Assembly: GCF_048548695.1 (NCBI RefSeq)
Contig: NZ_JBLYIF010000019.1
Strand: one strand, 5' to 3'
DNA length: 38,267 bases
Source: Neptuniibacter sp048548695
Lineage (GTDB): Bacteria; Pseudomonadota; Gammaproteobacteria; Pseudomonadales; Balneatricaceae
Part shown: in pieces, positions 7,153-14,236 of the stretch
How the letters are laid out: the number at the start of each line of letters is the position of its first letter
How positions within the stretch are numbered: the first letter of the stretch is position 1
Program-made: the position numbers and the translations under genes
The notes under the pieces: generated by a model
The model's database searches: none
Told to the model about the DNA's origin: nothing
What the model saw: only the letters and a program-made list of their open reading frames with translations

Positions 7153-7341
7153 TTACGCCGATCTGAAGTACAGCACCTGACCGGCCTCAGCCGAAGCTGT
7201 ATTTACGCCAGAATGTCCCGCGATGAATTTCCGAAACCCATCTCATTAGGTGGCCGACTGGTGGCCTGGGATTCAGAGGTGATTCAACAGTGGATCGCTG
7301 ACCGCATTGCTGAGTCCACCAGCAACGACAACGCCGCATAG
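7135..7341 (+). CDS. alpA: AlpA-family regulator
   Basis: 68 residues, the typical AlpA size. The helix-turn-helix is LLRRSEVQHLTGLSRSCIYA, followed by the family motif EFPKPISLGGRLVAWDSEVI and WIADR. AlpA proteins are small DNA-binding activators encoded by P4-like elements and Gram-negative PICIs, where they turn on excision or replication genes. It is followed after 11 bp by the next gene in the same direction, so an operon is likely. Start at ATG 7135 after GCGAGGAG is secure. Confidence 0.92.
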   Translation: MTTKRLLRRSEVQHLTGLSRSCIYARMSRDEFPKPISLGGRLVAWDSEVIQQWIADRIAESTSNDNAA

Positions 7342-7352
7342 GAGGGCACAGC

Positions 7353-7649
7353 ATGGATAAGATGCCAGCACCCTCCGCCACAGAGGGCACCAGCCAGAAG
7401 CGTTTGCCGAAAAAGATTGTAGCACTCAAATATCTGCTGCGCCGCTCACTGATCCAACCTGAAGCCCACGAGCTTTACGGTGAATCATGTTTGCATTCGA
7501 CAATCAGCACCCTAGCTAACGATCACAATTTAGTCTTTGAGCGTGTACCGGAAAAATACGGCAGGTTTAACGCTCGCTTTACCCGCTACACCTTGCAAGA
7601 GGAAAGCCGGGTATGGGCTGAATGGCTTATAGATTATTACACCTGCTAA
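7353..7649 (+). CDS. Small winged-helix-like protein of the element
   Basis: 98 residues with AGGAGGG before the ATG. After a flexible start, KKIVALKYLLRRSLIQPEAH and SCLHSTISTLANDHNLVF look like the helices of a helix-turn-helix, and RFTRYTLQEE like a wing strand. Proteins of this shape are common between AlpA and replication genes in phage satellites and probably bind DNA. I cannot assign a named family. The stop lies inside the region upstream of the next start (7679), so the genes are close and probably co-transcribed. Confidence 0.7.
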   Translation: MDKMPAPSATEGTSQKRLPKKIVALKYLLRRSLIQPEAHELYGESCLHSTISTLANDHNLVFERVPEKYGRFNARFTRYTLQEESRVWAEWLIDYYTC

Positions 7650-7678
7650 AGCGGCTTAACCGCCGCTCTGCTTTCGCC

Positions 7679-8599
7679 ATGACAGAATCAACACTGTTAG
7701 CCCGTGTACTGCGTAAAGGGCACCGGGTATCTGTTAGCCAAGGTCAACTACTGATCGAGCCACAGAACGGTTCAGAGGTGCCTGACGACTGGATACAAAA
7801 AAACGCAGACCGGATTGCCCACGACATTGGAGTAGCACTGGGCATTTCTGTTTTCAGGTATCAGAGCTATAGCACCGGGCAATATGAATTCAAGAGAAAG
7901 AACGGCTGCGTAATTCACATTGCTGGTGCCAGTATTCAAATGCTGGACCTGATACACAACACAAAGGCTTTCTGTATTTTCAATGTCGAACTGACAAGAG
8001 ACAGGAACACCAAACACGGAAAAGAGGGCACCCCTTTACCTGAAAAACAATTCAGGCCAAGACCGGGAAGCGACTTCGTGAAATTCTGGCAGCTATGCCC
8101 ATTCAAACCGCGCAAAGATAACTGCTCATATCACAGACGCATGGGCAACCTGAAACAACTAATACTGACGGGTTGTTACAAGGAAAGTGAAAAGGTTGTC
8201 ACTAGCTCTCTCAAGCCACTCAGCATTACACACGATGAGCTATTGGCAGCAGTTATGAACGATCAAACCGTGCGTAAGGCGTGTGTAACTGGTGTGTATG
8301 AAGTGAGTAAGGCGTGTGTAAGCAGCGTGTGTAAGGAATCCGCTCAAACCCAGACAACACAAGGCATACAGCCAAATTTAACTACGGGAGCAATTTGCTA
8401 CGGTAATACGGTAAACAGGTTAAAGGTAAACAGAGATACATCCCTACAAGATATTGAAGATAAGGGGGCAGAATATAAAACAGTCGATCAGCAAAGCATT
8501 GAGCCACTTACTGCTGAGCTACCTGCAACTAAGAAGCGACCTGAAGAACAGACCACTGAGGAATGGCTTGCAGAATTGAATAGCTCTGCCAGCCTCTAA
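7679..8599 (+). CDS. TubC_N-like domain protein, possible replication protein of the element
   Basis: 306 residues from ATG 7679; a longer frame from 7622 exists but overlaps the previous gene and adds a basic, unrelated stretch. Residues 1-50 (TLLARVLRKGHRVSVSQGQL, then NADRIAHDI) resemble the TubC N-terminal docking domain, which is often found at the start of plasmid and island proteins. The middle has FVKFWQLCPFKPRKDNCSYH and MGNLKQL, a Cys/His-containing part. The C-terminal third looks disordered and ends in EEWLAELNSS. The gene contains iteron-like repeats at 8274-8334, and it occupies the position where PICIs carry primase/replicase genes. I therefore infer, without direct proof, a replication role. 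Confidence 0.6.
   Translation: MTESTLLARVLRKGHRVSVSQGQLLIEPQNGSEVPDDWIQKNADRIAHDIGVALGISVFRYQSYSTGQYEFKRKNGCVIHIAGASIQMLDLIHNTKAFCIFNVELTRDRNTKHGKEGTPLPEKQFRPRPGSDFVKFWQLCPFKPRKDNCSYHRRMGNLKQLILTGCYKESEKVVTSSLKPLSITHDELLAAVMNDQTVRKACVTGVYEVSKACVSSVCKESAQTQTTQGIQPNLTTGAICYGNTVNRLKVNRDTSLQDIEDKGAEYKTVDQQSIEPLTAELPATKKRPEEQTTEEWLAELNSSASL
8274..8334 (+). repeat. Iteron-like repeats, candidate replication origin
   Basis: GTAAGGCGTGTGTAA occurs exactly at 8274-8288 and 8307-8321, 33 bp apart. The octamer GTGTGTAA/T occurs at 8281, 8292, 8314 and 8327, with steps of 11, 22 and 13 bp, close to whole helical turns. Iterons inside or beside the initiator gene are typical of small replicons. Confidence 0.45.
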
Positions 8600-8640
8600 G
8601 CTATACTGAGTGTCTCAGGGAATGACACGCAGGCAGCGAT

Positions 8641-8754
8641 ATGGAGCAAGTAGTTCTTATTCTGATAGTTGCAGCACTGGTTCAGCGTCCAGGGTTAGCT
8701 GCGATTCTATTCTGTCTTTGGCTATGGTGGATCTTTAAGAAGACTGACCGATAG
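8641..8754 (+). CDS. Possible 37-residue single-span membrane protein
   Basis: ATG 8641 to TAG 8752-8754. One hydrophobic helix (VVLILIVAALV, then LAAILFCLWLWWIF) ends in the positive tail KKTDR, which would stay in the cytoplasm. The Shine-Dalgarno is weak. Small membrane peptides of this form occur near lysis and packaging genes of phages, but nothing here names a function. The reading frame could also be chance, though the hydrophobic pattern and charged end argue against that. Confidence 0.45.
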   Translation: MEQVVLILIVAALVQRPGLAAILFCLWLWWIFKKTDR

Positions 8755-9215
8755 ACCACCCCGGCAAGGTTCTTTCCAGCCCCCCTGACCCACTGCGAGG
8801 GCGTAGACCCGCCCCCTGTTTACACTCACCCAGAATGCAACATTGGCAATGCCATCAATGCCGGGGGACCCTGGCAAAAACCACCCCCACGGGCCGGGCT
8901 TGCAACTCCCGATTCCCGGCTAATTATCGAGGTTCTATGGGCCTCACCACCAGATGGGTGTTTTGATAAGCAGATCAGCTAGTTAAAGGTGCGGAAGGTG
9001 AGGCAATACCGGCTCCGGGTCCTTTCCAGCTCATCCCCTGGCAGTGGGGGCGCAGAGCCACCAGCAGCAACACTATGGAATTTTCCTCTATAGGGCAGTG
9101 GTTGTGTGTTTAACGGGAGGGGGTATCAAATCCCTACAGACTGATAACCGGAACACCGCCGCCCCAGTGATTCACGCACACTGTCAAAACTGAAATATTT
9201 TTTTGGAGAACTTAA
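8755..9215. other. Gene-free GC-rich tract before the terminase gene, candidate packaging (cos/pac) region
   Basis: No convincing gene on either strand. The tract is rich in G/C runs and contains an imperfect palindrome TGCCGGGGGACCCTGGCA (8859-8876). TTTCCAGC occurs exactly twice, at 8773-8780 and 9023-9030, inside longer similar segments (CCGG ... GGTTCTTTCCAGC and CCGG ... GGGTCCTTTCCAGC). A further GGGGGTAT copy lies at 9119-9126. Small terminase subunits usually bind repeated sites next to their own gene, so this fits a packaging start site. That is inference. Confidence 0.4.
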
Positions 9216-9698
9216 ATGAGCAGACCACGAAAACCAACAGAGCTTCATGTCTTAACAGGCACTGGACGGAAGGATCGACAGACACAATCAGAACCAAAGT
9301 CTCGCCGAGAAAAGCCCACTCCTCCTGAACACTTGAACGATCAGGAAAGGGCCGTATTTGAAACCCTAGCAGATCAACTGTTCGAGGCAGGTATCATTAC
9401 AAAACTGGATGGTATGGCTTTAGAGCTGCTGACCTGTGCCTATTTGGAATACCTGAGTACAACATCTGTTATTGAATCAGAAGGCCGGACCTATCGGATT
9501 AAAACCACAACTGGCGAGGAAGCCATTAAAGCTCACCCTATCATTGCGATGCGCTCAGATGCCTGGAAACGGGTTAAAAGCATGATGACTGAGTTCGGTA
9601 TGACACCCGCCACTAGATCAAATGTCGCTGCTATTGACCCTGTAGAAGTTGATCCCCTTGCAGAATACCTGAACCGCAGAAAGCCTAAAGACGAGTGA
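9216..9698 (+). CDS. terS: Phage terminase small subunit, P27 family
   Basis: 160 residues. The N-terminus MSRPRKPTELHVLTGTGRKD followed by a basic Pro-rich stretch is the hallmark of the P27-like TerS family; LNDQERAVFETLADQLFEAG and the C-terminal FGMTPATRSNVAAI also match. TerS selects DNA for packaging by the large subunit. No large terminase, portal, protease or capsid gene follows, so this TerS would have to work with the packaging motor of another phage, as in SaPIs and PICIs that redirect packaging to their own DNA. GGAG precedes the ATG. Length is normal for the family, so the gene appears intact. Confidence 0.9.
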   Translation: MSRPRKPTELHVLTGTGRKDRQTQSEPKSRREKPTPPEHLNDQERAVFETLADQLFEAGIITKLDGMALELLTCAYLEYLSTTSVIESEGRTYRIKTTTGEEAIKAHPIIAMRSDAWKRVKSMMTEFGMTPATRSNVAAIDPVEVDPLAEYLNRRKPKDE

Positions 9699-9837
9699 TC
9701 CAAGGAAGGAAAGCTCTCAACAACCATTTGGCTAAATTTAGGTCGAGGCTCGAACTACCCTTACCCGCCTACAGAGAAAGGACCCGACAACCGACGAACA
9801 GAACTGAGGGAAAAATAAAAAGCTTTTAGGTAACTCT

Positions 9838-10307
9838 TTATCTTCTAGTTTTATTTTCGGGAAATACTTGATGATCTCGATCCAGCCTTAGAACGTAGTA
9901 CATCTCTCTGTGTCGGACCCCAAAAATACGTGCTCTCCTGCTGACCCTTATCTCTGAAACAGAAAGATCAGGCGATAACCCACTAGGAAAAGGAACTTTG
10001 TTTGGTACTTCTTTAAATTCAGTGAACCCTAACCCAGTTTTGTTTGCTCCCTTACCTGACGATCCAACCACTTGTTGCCAGGTCTGGTCTGTAAGCAGTT
10101 TAAATGTTGAAAACAGCTGTTTAACTTCATTTTTATCCCAAGTAGTAGGGCATTCTGCTTTCTCATCAAAATACTTGAAAAGAAGACGTGGGGTCAGATT
10201 ATTAGCATCATACTCATCAGAAGTAACTAGATCAGCATGACGCCCAGGATTAATATTTTTGCCTCTCGATATTTTTTGGCGGGGAATTTTAGGAATTTTT
10301 TACTCAC
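9838..10307 (-). pseudogene. Probable toxin partner of the Panacea antitoxin, frame-disrupted at an A6 run
   Basis: An open frame of 153 codons runs from directly after the antitoxin TAA to the stop at 9838. Its C-terminal part looks clearly protein-like: PSGLSPDLSVSEIRV, RRARIFGVRHREMYYVLRLD and RDHQVFPE. This pattern (RIFG ... a hydrophobic strand ... D-R-D-H ... P) recurs in uncharacterised toxin-like proteins. This frame has no ATG near its beginning. A natural start would be GTG at 10307, overlapping the antitoxin stop as GTGAGTAA behind GGAAG, but from there the frame is out by one at the A6 run (10296-10301). One extra A would give M-S-K-K-I-P-K-I-P and join the frames. So it is broken, recoded, or a sequencing error. 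Confidence 0.6.
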
Positions 10308-10764
10308 TTTCTTCCATGAGAGATTTAAAGTATGTGTCCATTGTTCTCTGCGAAATGGGTTTTGAAGATCTAGCTTCAACTGACAACCCCTCTCGAGCCT
10401 CAAGCCAAGGAGACTCTTGATGCGTCATCATTTCTAACTTTTTAGCCGAGAACTGCCCATAGACTTCCCAGACTTCATCAAGGAACTCACTGTCGCCACT
10501 AGAGACCTTAGAGAAATCAGTGACAATCTCTGAAGTCGGAATGGGGTCCCATCCATACGACTTAAAACGGGCATAAATTTCAGGAGAAACAGGGCCGTGA
10601 GCCCAAGCCTCAAAGGTAGATGAAAACAGAGTCCGGCCATGAATTGCAAGGTGCCACCCTTGGGTGTAATAGAGCAGCTTCTGCAATTTCAAGTGGGTGA
10701 TATTATCACCCGACTCGACATCAGCCTTTGCTATAAAATAATCAGCCACTTCATTAATGTTCAT
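10300..10764 (-). CDS. Panacea-domain (SocA/GepA-like, DUF4065) antitoxin
   Basis: 154 residues. MNINEVADYFIAKAD, then ITHLKLQKLLYYTQGWHLAI, the AWAHGPVSPEIYARFKSYGW motif and a C-terminal MTHQESPWLEAREG are diagnostic of the Panacea domain. Panacea proteins are antitoxins of PanAT modules that neutralise very different toxins encoded beside them, some serving in phage defence. Here the probable toxin frame follows immediately downstream on the same strand. The pair sits next to terS near the right end of the satellite, a common place for cargo. Start at ATG 10764 after GGTGG is clear. Confidence 0.9.
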   Translation of the reverse strand: MNINEVADYFIAKADVESGDNITHLKLQKLLYYTQGWHLAIHGRTLFSSTFEAWAHGPVSPEIYARFKSYGWDPIPTSEIVTDFSKVSSGDSEFLDEVWEVYGQFSAKKLEMMTHQESPWLEAREGLSVEARSSKPISQRTMDTYFKSLMEESE

Positions 10765-10880
10765 GTTCCACCATAATCCTTGGTCGCCGTCTGTCGAGAT
10801 ATATCGGCCAAATCTAGCTATAAGTTTAGACTGCGCGGATTGTATCCAACATTATTCTTTAGAGCCATAGCCCGCCAACT

Positions 10881-11056
10881 CTAACAGATGGGTTTAAAAA
10901 CCTGCTCAAACAACAGCAGATCCCACCTCCCTTCCTGTTCCAGCCAGTAGGCACCACAAGAGGCAAACGGCAGATCCGGCTGCCGGGGATAGCATGTATT
11001 TCTTTCAGGGCTTGCTGGCGAGGACCACCAGCACAATCAGGGCAGGTATCAGTCAT
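10881..11056 (-). pseudogene. Remnant of a small Cys-containing element gene, two frames
   Basis: From ATG 11056, preceded by AAGGAAG, the start MTDTCPDCAGG with a CxxC pair looks real, but the frame then loses protein character. In the -1 frame the sequence continues convincingly as RQPDLPFASCGAYWLEQEG followed by RWDLLLFEQVF and stops at 10881. A frameshift near 10980-11000 would join them into one small protein with possible zinc-binding cysteines. The two frames could instead be separate overlapping peptides. No known family was recognised. Confidence 0.35.
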
Positions 11057-11159
11057 GCCTTACTTCCTTGTTAACCAAAACACAGTTGCAGTGTAGGCTT
11101 TTCACCCTTTCCCATATCTAAGAAATATTCTTAATTTACCGGGCCAGCCTTTGCATTGC

Positions 11160-11179
11160 GGGGGTATTTCTGGGGGTAT
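11160..11179 (+). repeat. Two copies of GGGGGTAT, probable integrase arm sites (right end)
   Basis: GGGGGTAT at 11160-11167 and 11172-11179 has the same orientation and 12-bp spacing as the pair at 4507/4519 at the left end, about 70 bp before attR. Confidence 0.6.
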
Positions 11180-11242
11180 AAAAACAAAAAAGAAAACATA
11201 ATAACTATTAATAACAAGTAGTTACATTGACTATTCAGTAGA

Positions 11243-11260
11243 CGCCACCCCACCAAATTC
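11243..11260 (+). other. attR, right attachment site of the integrated element
   Basis: CGCCACCCCACCAAATTC matches the tmRNA 3' end (4379-4397) except for one missing T. The final CCACCAAATTC is identical. It is followed at once by the hairpin that I take to be the original tmRNA terminator. Confidence 0.7.
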
Positions 11261-11265
11261 ATCAC

Positions 11266-11305
11266 AAGCCAGATTTTCAATAAATAATTGAAAATCTGGC
11301 TTTTT
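11266..11305 (+). terminator. Strong terminator, probably the original tmRNA terminator displaced by insertion
   Basis: A perfect 15-bp stem, AAGCCAGATTTTCAA / TTGAAAATCTGGCTT, with a 7-base loop is followed by a T run. It begins six bases after attR. Restoring the uninserted site would put it directly behind the tmRNA ACCA end. Confidence 0.8.
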
Positions 11306-11429
11306 GGATTACAAGGCATGTGAACAATTTAACTATAAGCAACAAAGCGTCGGACCTCAGTGTCCAACACTGTCTATTCTCTTAGCCTCTCTTACGCAGT
11401 CGCGCTTCTTCAATCATCCATACGGCCAA

Positions 11430-11949
11430 CTACATAGCGCAATGCGTCTCGAATACGCTATATGACTCATGAATAGCATTGCAGAGCGCCTGACAGCTGC
11501 CGTCGAAGTTTAATTTTTTCCTATTGGGTTCAGGTAACACATCATACTGATCACCCTGCTTTATCCTCTCTATTAGCTGCTCCCAGAGTGCTCTGCTTCA
11601 CTTGAGCAATCGCCTGTACAGGTGAGCGGTTTGCTATCCATGAACTGCTTAGTGATATTCAAGTGCGTTGTAGTGTACTGAGTCCATCCGGCATCACAGC
11701 GCGGTAGGTCGAACTTGAGTGCCTTCTTCTTGAAGTCAGACTTTTCTGTATAGTCGTTGATCCTATGCCGTGCTGTCTTGCAGGGCTTTTGATGCCTGAC
11801 AGCGTAGCTTCTCTGTGTGTCAGCAGCATCTGCCCATGAATATGAGGGCGACCTCTACTTCCACTGACAGCGACTTCAATTTGGTAGAAGAACTGTACGG
11901 GGGACCTGTAGCGAGTTTCAGCTTCTGATGTCTTCTCTGTCATAGACAC
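11430..11949 (-). pseudogene. Decayed HUH-type replication gene
   Basis: The minus strand shows consecutive protein-like segments in three frames. First, from a GTG at 11949: YRSPVQFFYQIEVAVSGSRG followed by RPHIHGQMLLTH, whose HIH is the metal-binding HUH motif of rolling-circle replication proteins. Then, after a frameshift near 11760: EKSDFKKKALKFDLPRCDAG and HLNITKQFMDSKPL. Finally, after another shift near 11590: ALWEQLIERIKQGDQYDVLP and PEPNRKKLNFDG, ending at TAG 11430-11432. At least two frameshifts make it a pseudogene. It probably belonged to a phage or plasmid integrated earlier at this locus. Confidence 0.45.
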
Positions 11950-11984
11950 GTGGTGAAGTTTTCACAGCCAGTCCGGGCTTTATT

Positions 11985-12239
11985 AATGACATCGTTAATC
12001 AGGTTCAGCGTGAAGGGCACGGCGATCATATCGCCAAGTGGTACAAGATCGCTTTAGGCTTCTCTATTAATCGCTTCCATGCCGGTAATGCGAGAGAGCG
12101 CGTTAAGGACGGCCCGCAAGATAAAACAGCGAAAAGGAATAAAACGAAGGCTGAAAAGGCACAGACACAAGCTGCAAGGCTTTGGGCTATTATTGCTCCA
12201 ATGAGAACGGCTGGTAAGTCCATGTGCAAATCGCTTTAA
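11985..12239 (+). pseudogene. Unidentified coding-like fragment
   Basis: An 84-codon open stretch with no credible start contains GHGDHIAKWYKIALGFSINR and a Lys/Ala/Gln-rich helix before the TAA at 12237-12239. Composition looks coding, but I recognise no family. It lies head to head with the decayed replication gene and may be a piece of the same lost element. From 12240 to 12475 I see no gene. Confidence 0.25.
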
Positions 12240-12475
12240 CTCTCAATGACAATGGCATGAGAACATACGAGAGGTTTAAATACAGCACTATGCAAGTAAG
12301 CAGAGTTGTCGGCAGATTCGAATAAAATACAACTGTCTGGGTTTGATAGGACGGGCATATCCCCTGTCTACCTATTAAAGACGTATGCTATGCCCCGGAA
12401 AAGCGTGTCGATATATATCGGAACATCGCGGCAATAGCCCCAGAAAATTAGATCAAGCTAATGCAGCTTAAAAGT

Positions 12476-13246
12476 TCAATCGAGAGCTGCCTCCCAATCA
12501 ATTTTCGCTAGTGATTCGTAAGATGGCCTTGCGAGATAGTATCCTTGAACCAAATTGATACCAATATCAATTACTGTTAGCAGTTCATTCTTTTTTTCTA
12601 CTCCCTCAGCAATAATTTTTACGCCCAATTCACCACATGTAGTCACTATGCCTTTAACTATCGCTTGCTTGCGCTTGTCCGTATCGATGTTACTGATCAA
12701 TTCCATATCAAGCTTCAAAACCTTGACATCTAATCCAGCAAGAAGATTTAATCCGGAATAACCTGCACCGAAATCATCAAGCGCCGTAATAAAACCACGT
12801 TCATTATAATCGACAAAAATATTCTGTAAGTGATCGATGTCGAGTACCTTTTCGCCTTCCGTAACTTCAAACATGATTTGATCAGCAGGAAAGTTATATT
12901 GTTCAGCTGCCTCAAGAGTAGTACGAATACACAACTCAGGCTTATAAACAGCGTTTGGCATGAAGTTAATACTAACAAGTGAAGAAATATTCAACTGCGA
13001 AGCGAGCTTGACTGCTTTAACTCTGCATGCCTGATCAAAAGCATAACGATTTTCGTCATTAACATGCTCGAAAACAACGCGTGCAGGCAAGTCGCCAAGA
13101 CCCCTAACTAAAGCTTCTTGAGCGAAAACAGTCCTACTTTTAACATCAACGATCGGTTGAAAGGCCATAGTGAAGGGATAATCGAAACCTTCTCCATTAA
13201 GGCAAGCAGAACATTGCATTTTTCGGAAATTTTTAACTTGATTCAT
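12476..13246 (-). CDS. EAL-domain cyclic-di-GMP phosphodiesterase
   Basis: 256 residues from ATG 13246, whose ATGA overlaps the BLUF stop codon; AGGTGG lies eight bases before it. After a short N-terminus with a C-x2-C pair (MQCSACL) comes one EAL domain. All catalytic motifs are present: QEALVRG (the EAL signature), VSINFMPNAV (Asn), FEVTEGE (Glu), ALDDFGAGYSGL (DD), KVLKLDMELI (Lys), IIAEGVEKK (Glu) and QGYYLARP. It should therefore hydrolyse c-di-GMP. Translational coupling to the BLUF gene implies that the two proteins form a blue-light-controlled pair comparable to the fused BLUF-EAL proteins BlrP1 and YcgF. Confidence 0.93.
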   Translation of the reverse strand: MNQVKNFRKMQCSACLNGEGFDYPFTMAFQPIVDVKSRTVFAQEALVRGLGDLPARVVFEHVNDENRYAFDQACRVKAVKLASQLNISSLVSINFMPNAVYKPELCIRTTLEAAEQYNFPADQIMFEVTEGEKVLDIDHLQNIFVDYNERGFITALDDFGAGYSGLNLLAGLDVKVLKLDMELISNIDTDKRKQAIVKGIVTTCGELGVKIIAEGVEKKNELLTVIDIGINLVQGYYLARPSYESLAKIDWEAALD

Positions 13247-13674
13247 TTGATACGCCACCTACCTTGCTTAAATGCTTCTAGAAGTTTTTGCGCACGCCCT
13301 TCATCTAGATCTACGAGGCAATTATCACCTTTGAAGAAATCATTCATCCCCTCGGCTCTTGCAATTTCTTCCTTACTAAGCGCAGAATAACCCATAGTCC
13401 AGTCACTAAAAGATCGACTTTCGATAGGTTCTTCGATGACTTTAACTAGTTTTTGATGTCGTTTGTCTCTTTTGATCTTCTCATACAATTTACGCACGGC
13501 AACTTTGTCGCCTTCTAATACCTGAAAAAAACTTCCACCATCAAAAAGCAGCATGCCTGTTATATCCAATTGTGAATTCGACTGCCTTGCCGCGCTCAAA
13601 ATTTCCTTTATTTTTGAATCATCCCATGCCATGTCAGACTGACTAACGTAAATGATGTGAATTAAATTACTCAC
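13243..13674 (-). CDS. BLUF-domain blue-light sensor
   Basis: 143 residues, essentially one BLUF domain plus C-terminal helices. The flavin-site residues are visible: Y9 (HIIYVS), N33 (ARQSNS), Q51 (FFQVLEG), and W92/M94 (SDWTMGYS); the family motifs DITGMLLFDGGSFFQVLEG and KRDKRHQ are also present. BLUF proteins bind FAD and change hydrogen bonding on blue-light excitation. The start is GTG 13674 with GAGGGG upstream. It is the first gene of a two-gene unit with the EAL protein, with a four-base ATGA overlap. The sensor and the effector are separate chains here. Confidence 0.94.
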   Translation of the reverse strand: MSNLIHIIYVSQSDMAWDDSKIKEILSAARQSNSQLDITGMLLFDGGSFFQVLEGDKVAVRKLYEKIKRDKRHQKLVKVIEEPIESRSFSDWTMGYSALSKEEIARAEGMNDFFKGDNCLVDLDEGRAQKLLEAFKQGRWRIK

Positions 13675-13763
13675 GACCGAAATGACCCCTCTGTAATTAG
13701 CTGTTTACTTTGATAGTCATATTATTAACAAGGCTAAAGTAAAAGTAGCATTGAAGATAAATC

Positions 13764-13922
13764 ATGTCATTAGATGAAGCATTTTGGTTGGCTTATGTGG
13801 ATGCAGTTGGGTCACTTTTCAGCTCTTTGATAACTTGGATTTACCGCCACTTTAATCTCAAAACCATGCGTTGCATTCCTAATATCCGACTAACCAAGAC
13901 TAACCTGACCCATATCAAATAA
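13764..13922 (+). CDS. Doubtful 52-residue frame
   Basis: ATG 13764 to TAA 13920-13922. The first half (MSLDEAFWLAYVDAVGSLFS, then SLITWIYRHFNL) could form one membrane helix; the second half is basic. No clear Shine-Dalgarno precedes it. It lies in the divergent gap upstream of the BLUF gene. The remaining stretch 13923-14236 contains no convincing gene, only a short inverted repeat (TGACC/GGTCA near 13950). Confidence 0.2.
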   Translation: MSLDEAFWLAYVDAVGSLFSSLITWIYRHFNLKTMRCIPNIRLTKTNLTHIK

Positions 13923-14236
13923 ACACGAGCCCCCCATGAAAAACGCTGACCTGAAAGGTCACGTTCACCACAGATTCATATCCCATACCGATACTACCGA
14001 GCCACCAGCAAGTAGATAAGGAGAGGTGACTCTAACGCAACAGGGGTCTCTCTGTAGCTGGTATCACAGCACTGTATATAGCTTCCTTTGACGACAAGAG
14101 CCAACACAGTCCAATGATTTTAAAGACAAAACACCCCCGAATCAGCTCGCAACGCTAGCTTCAGATCGCGCTCTGTACCATACTAAATAGAAAGCGATGC
14201 AGCTGCTGACTTGATCCCAGACAAAGGGTATTTGCC

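Noticed and set aside
12026..12229. 67-codon hydrophobic minus-strand frame
   Set aside because: Its opposite strand has a more protein-like, charged reading (11985-12239); the hydrophobic frame is probably its antisense shadow.
13935..14018. 27-codon plus-strand frame upstream of the cNMP-binding gene
   Set aside because: No ribosome-binding site, no recognisable feature, and too short to support.
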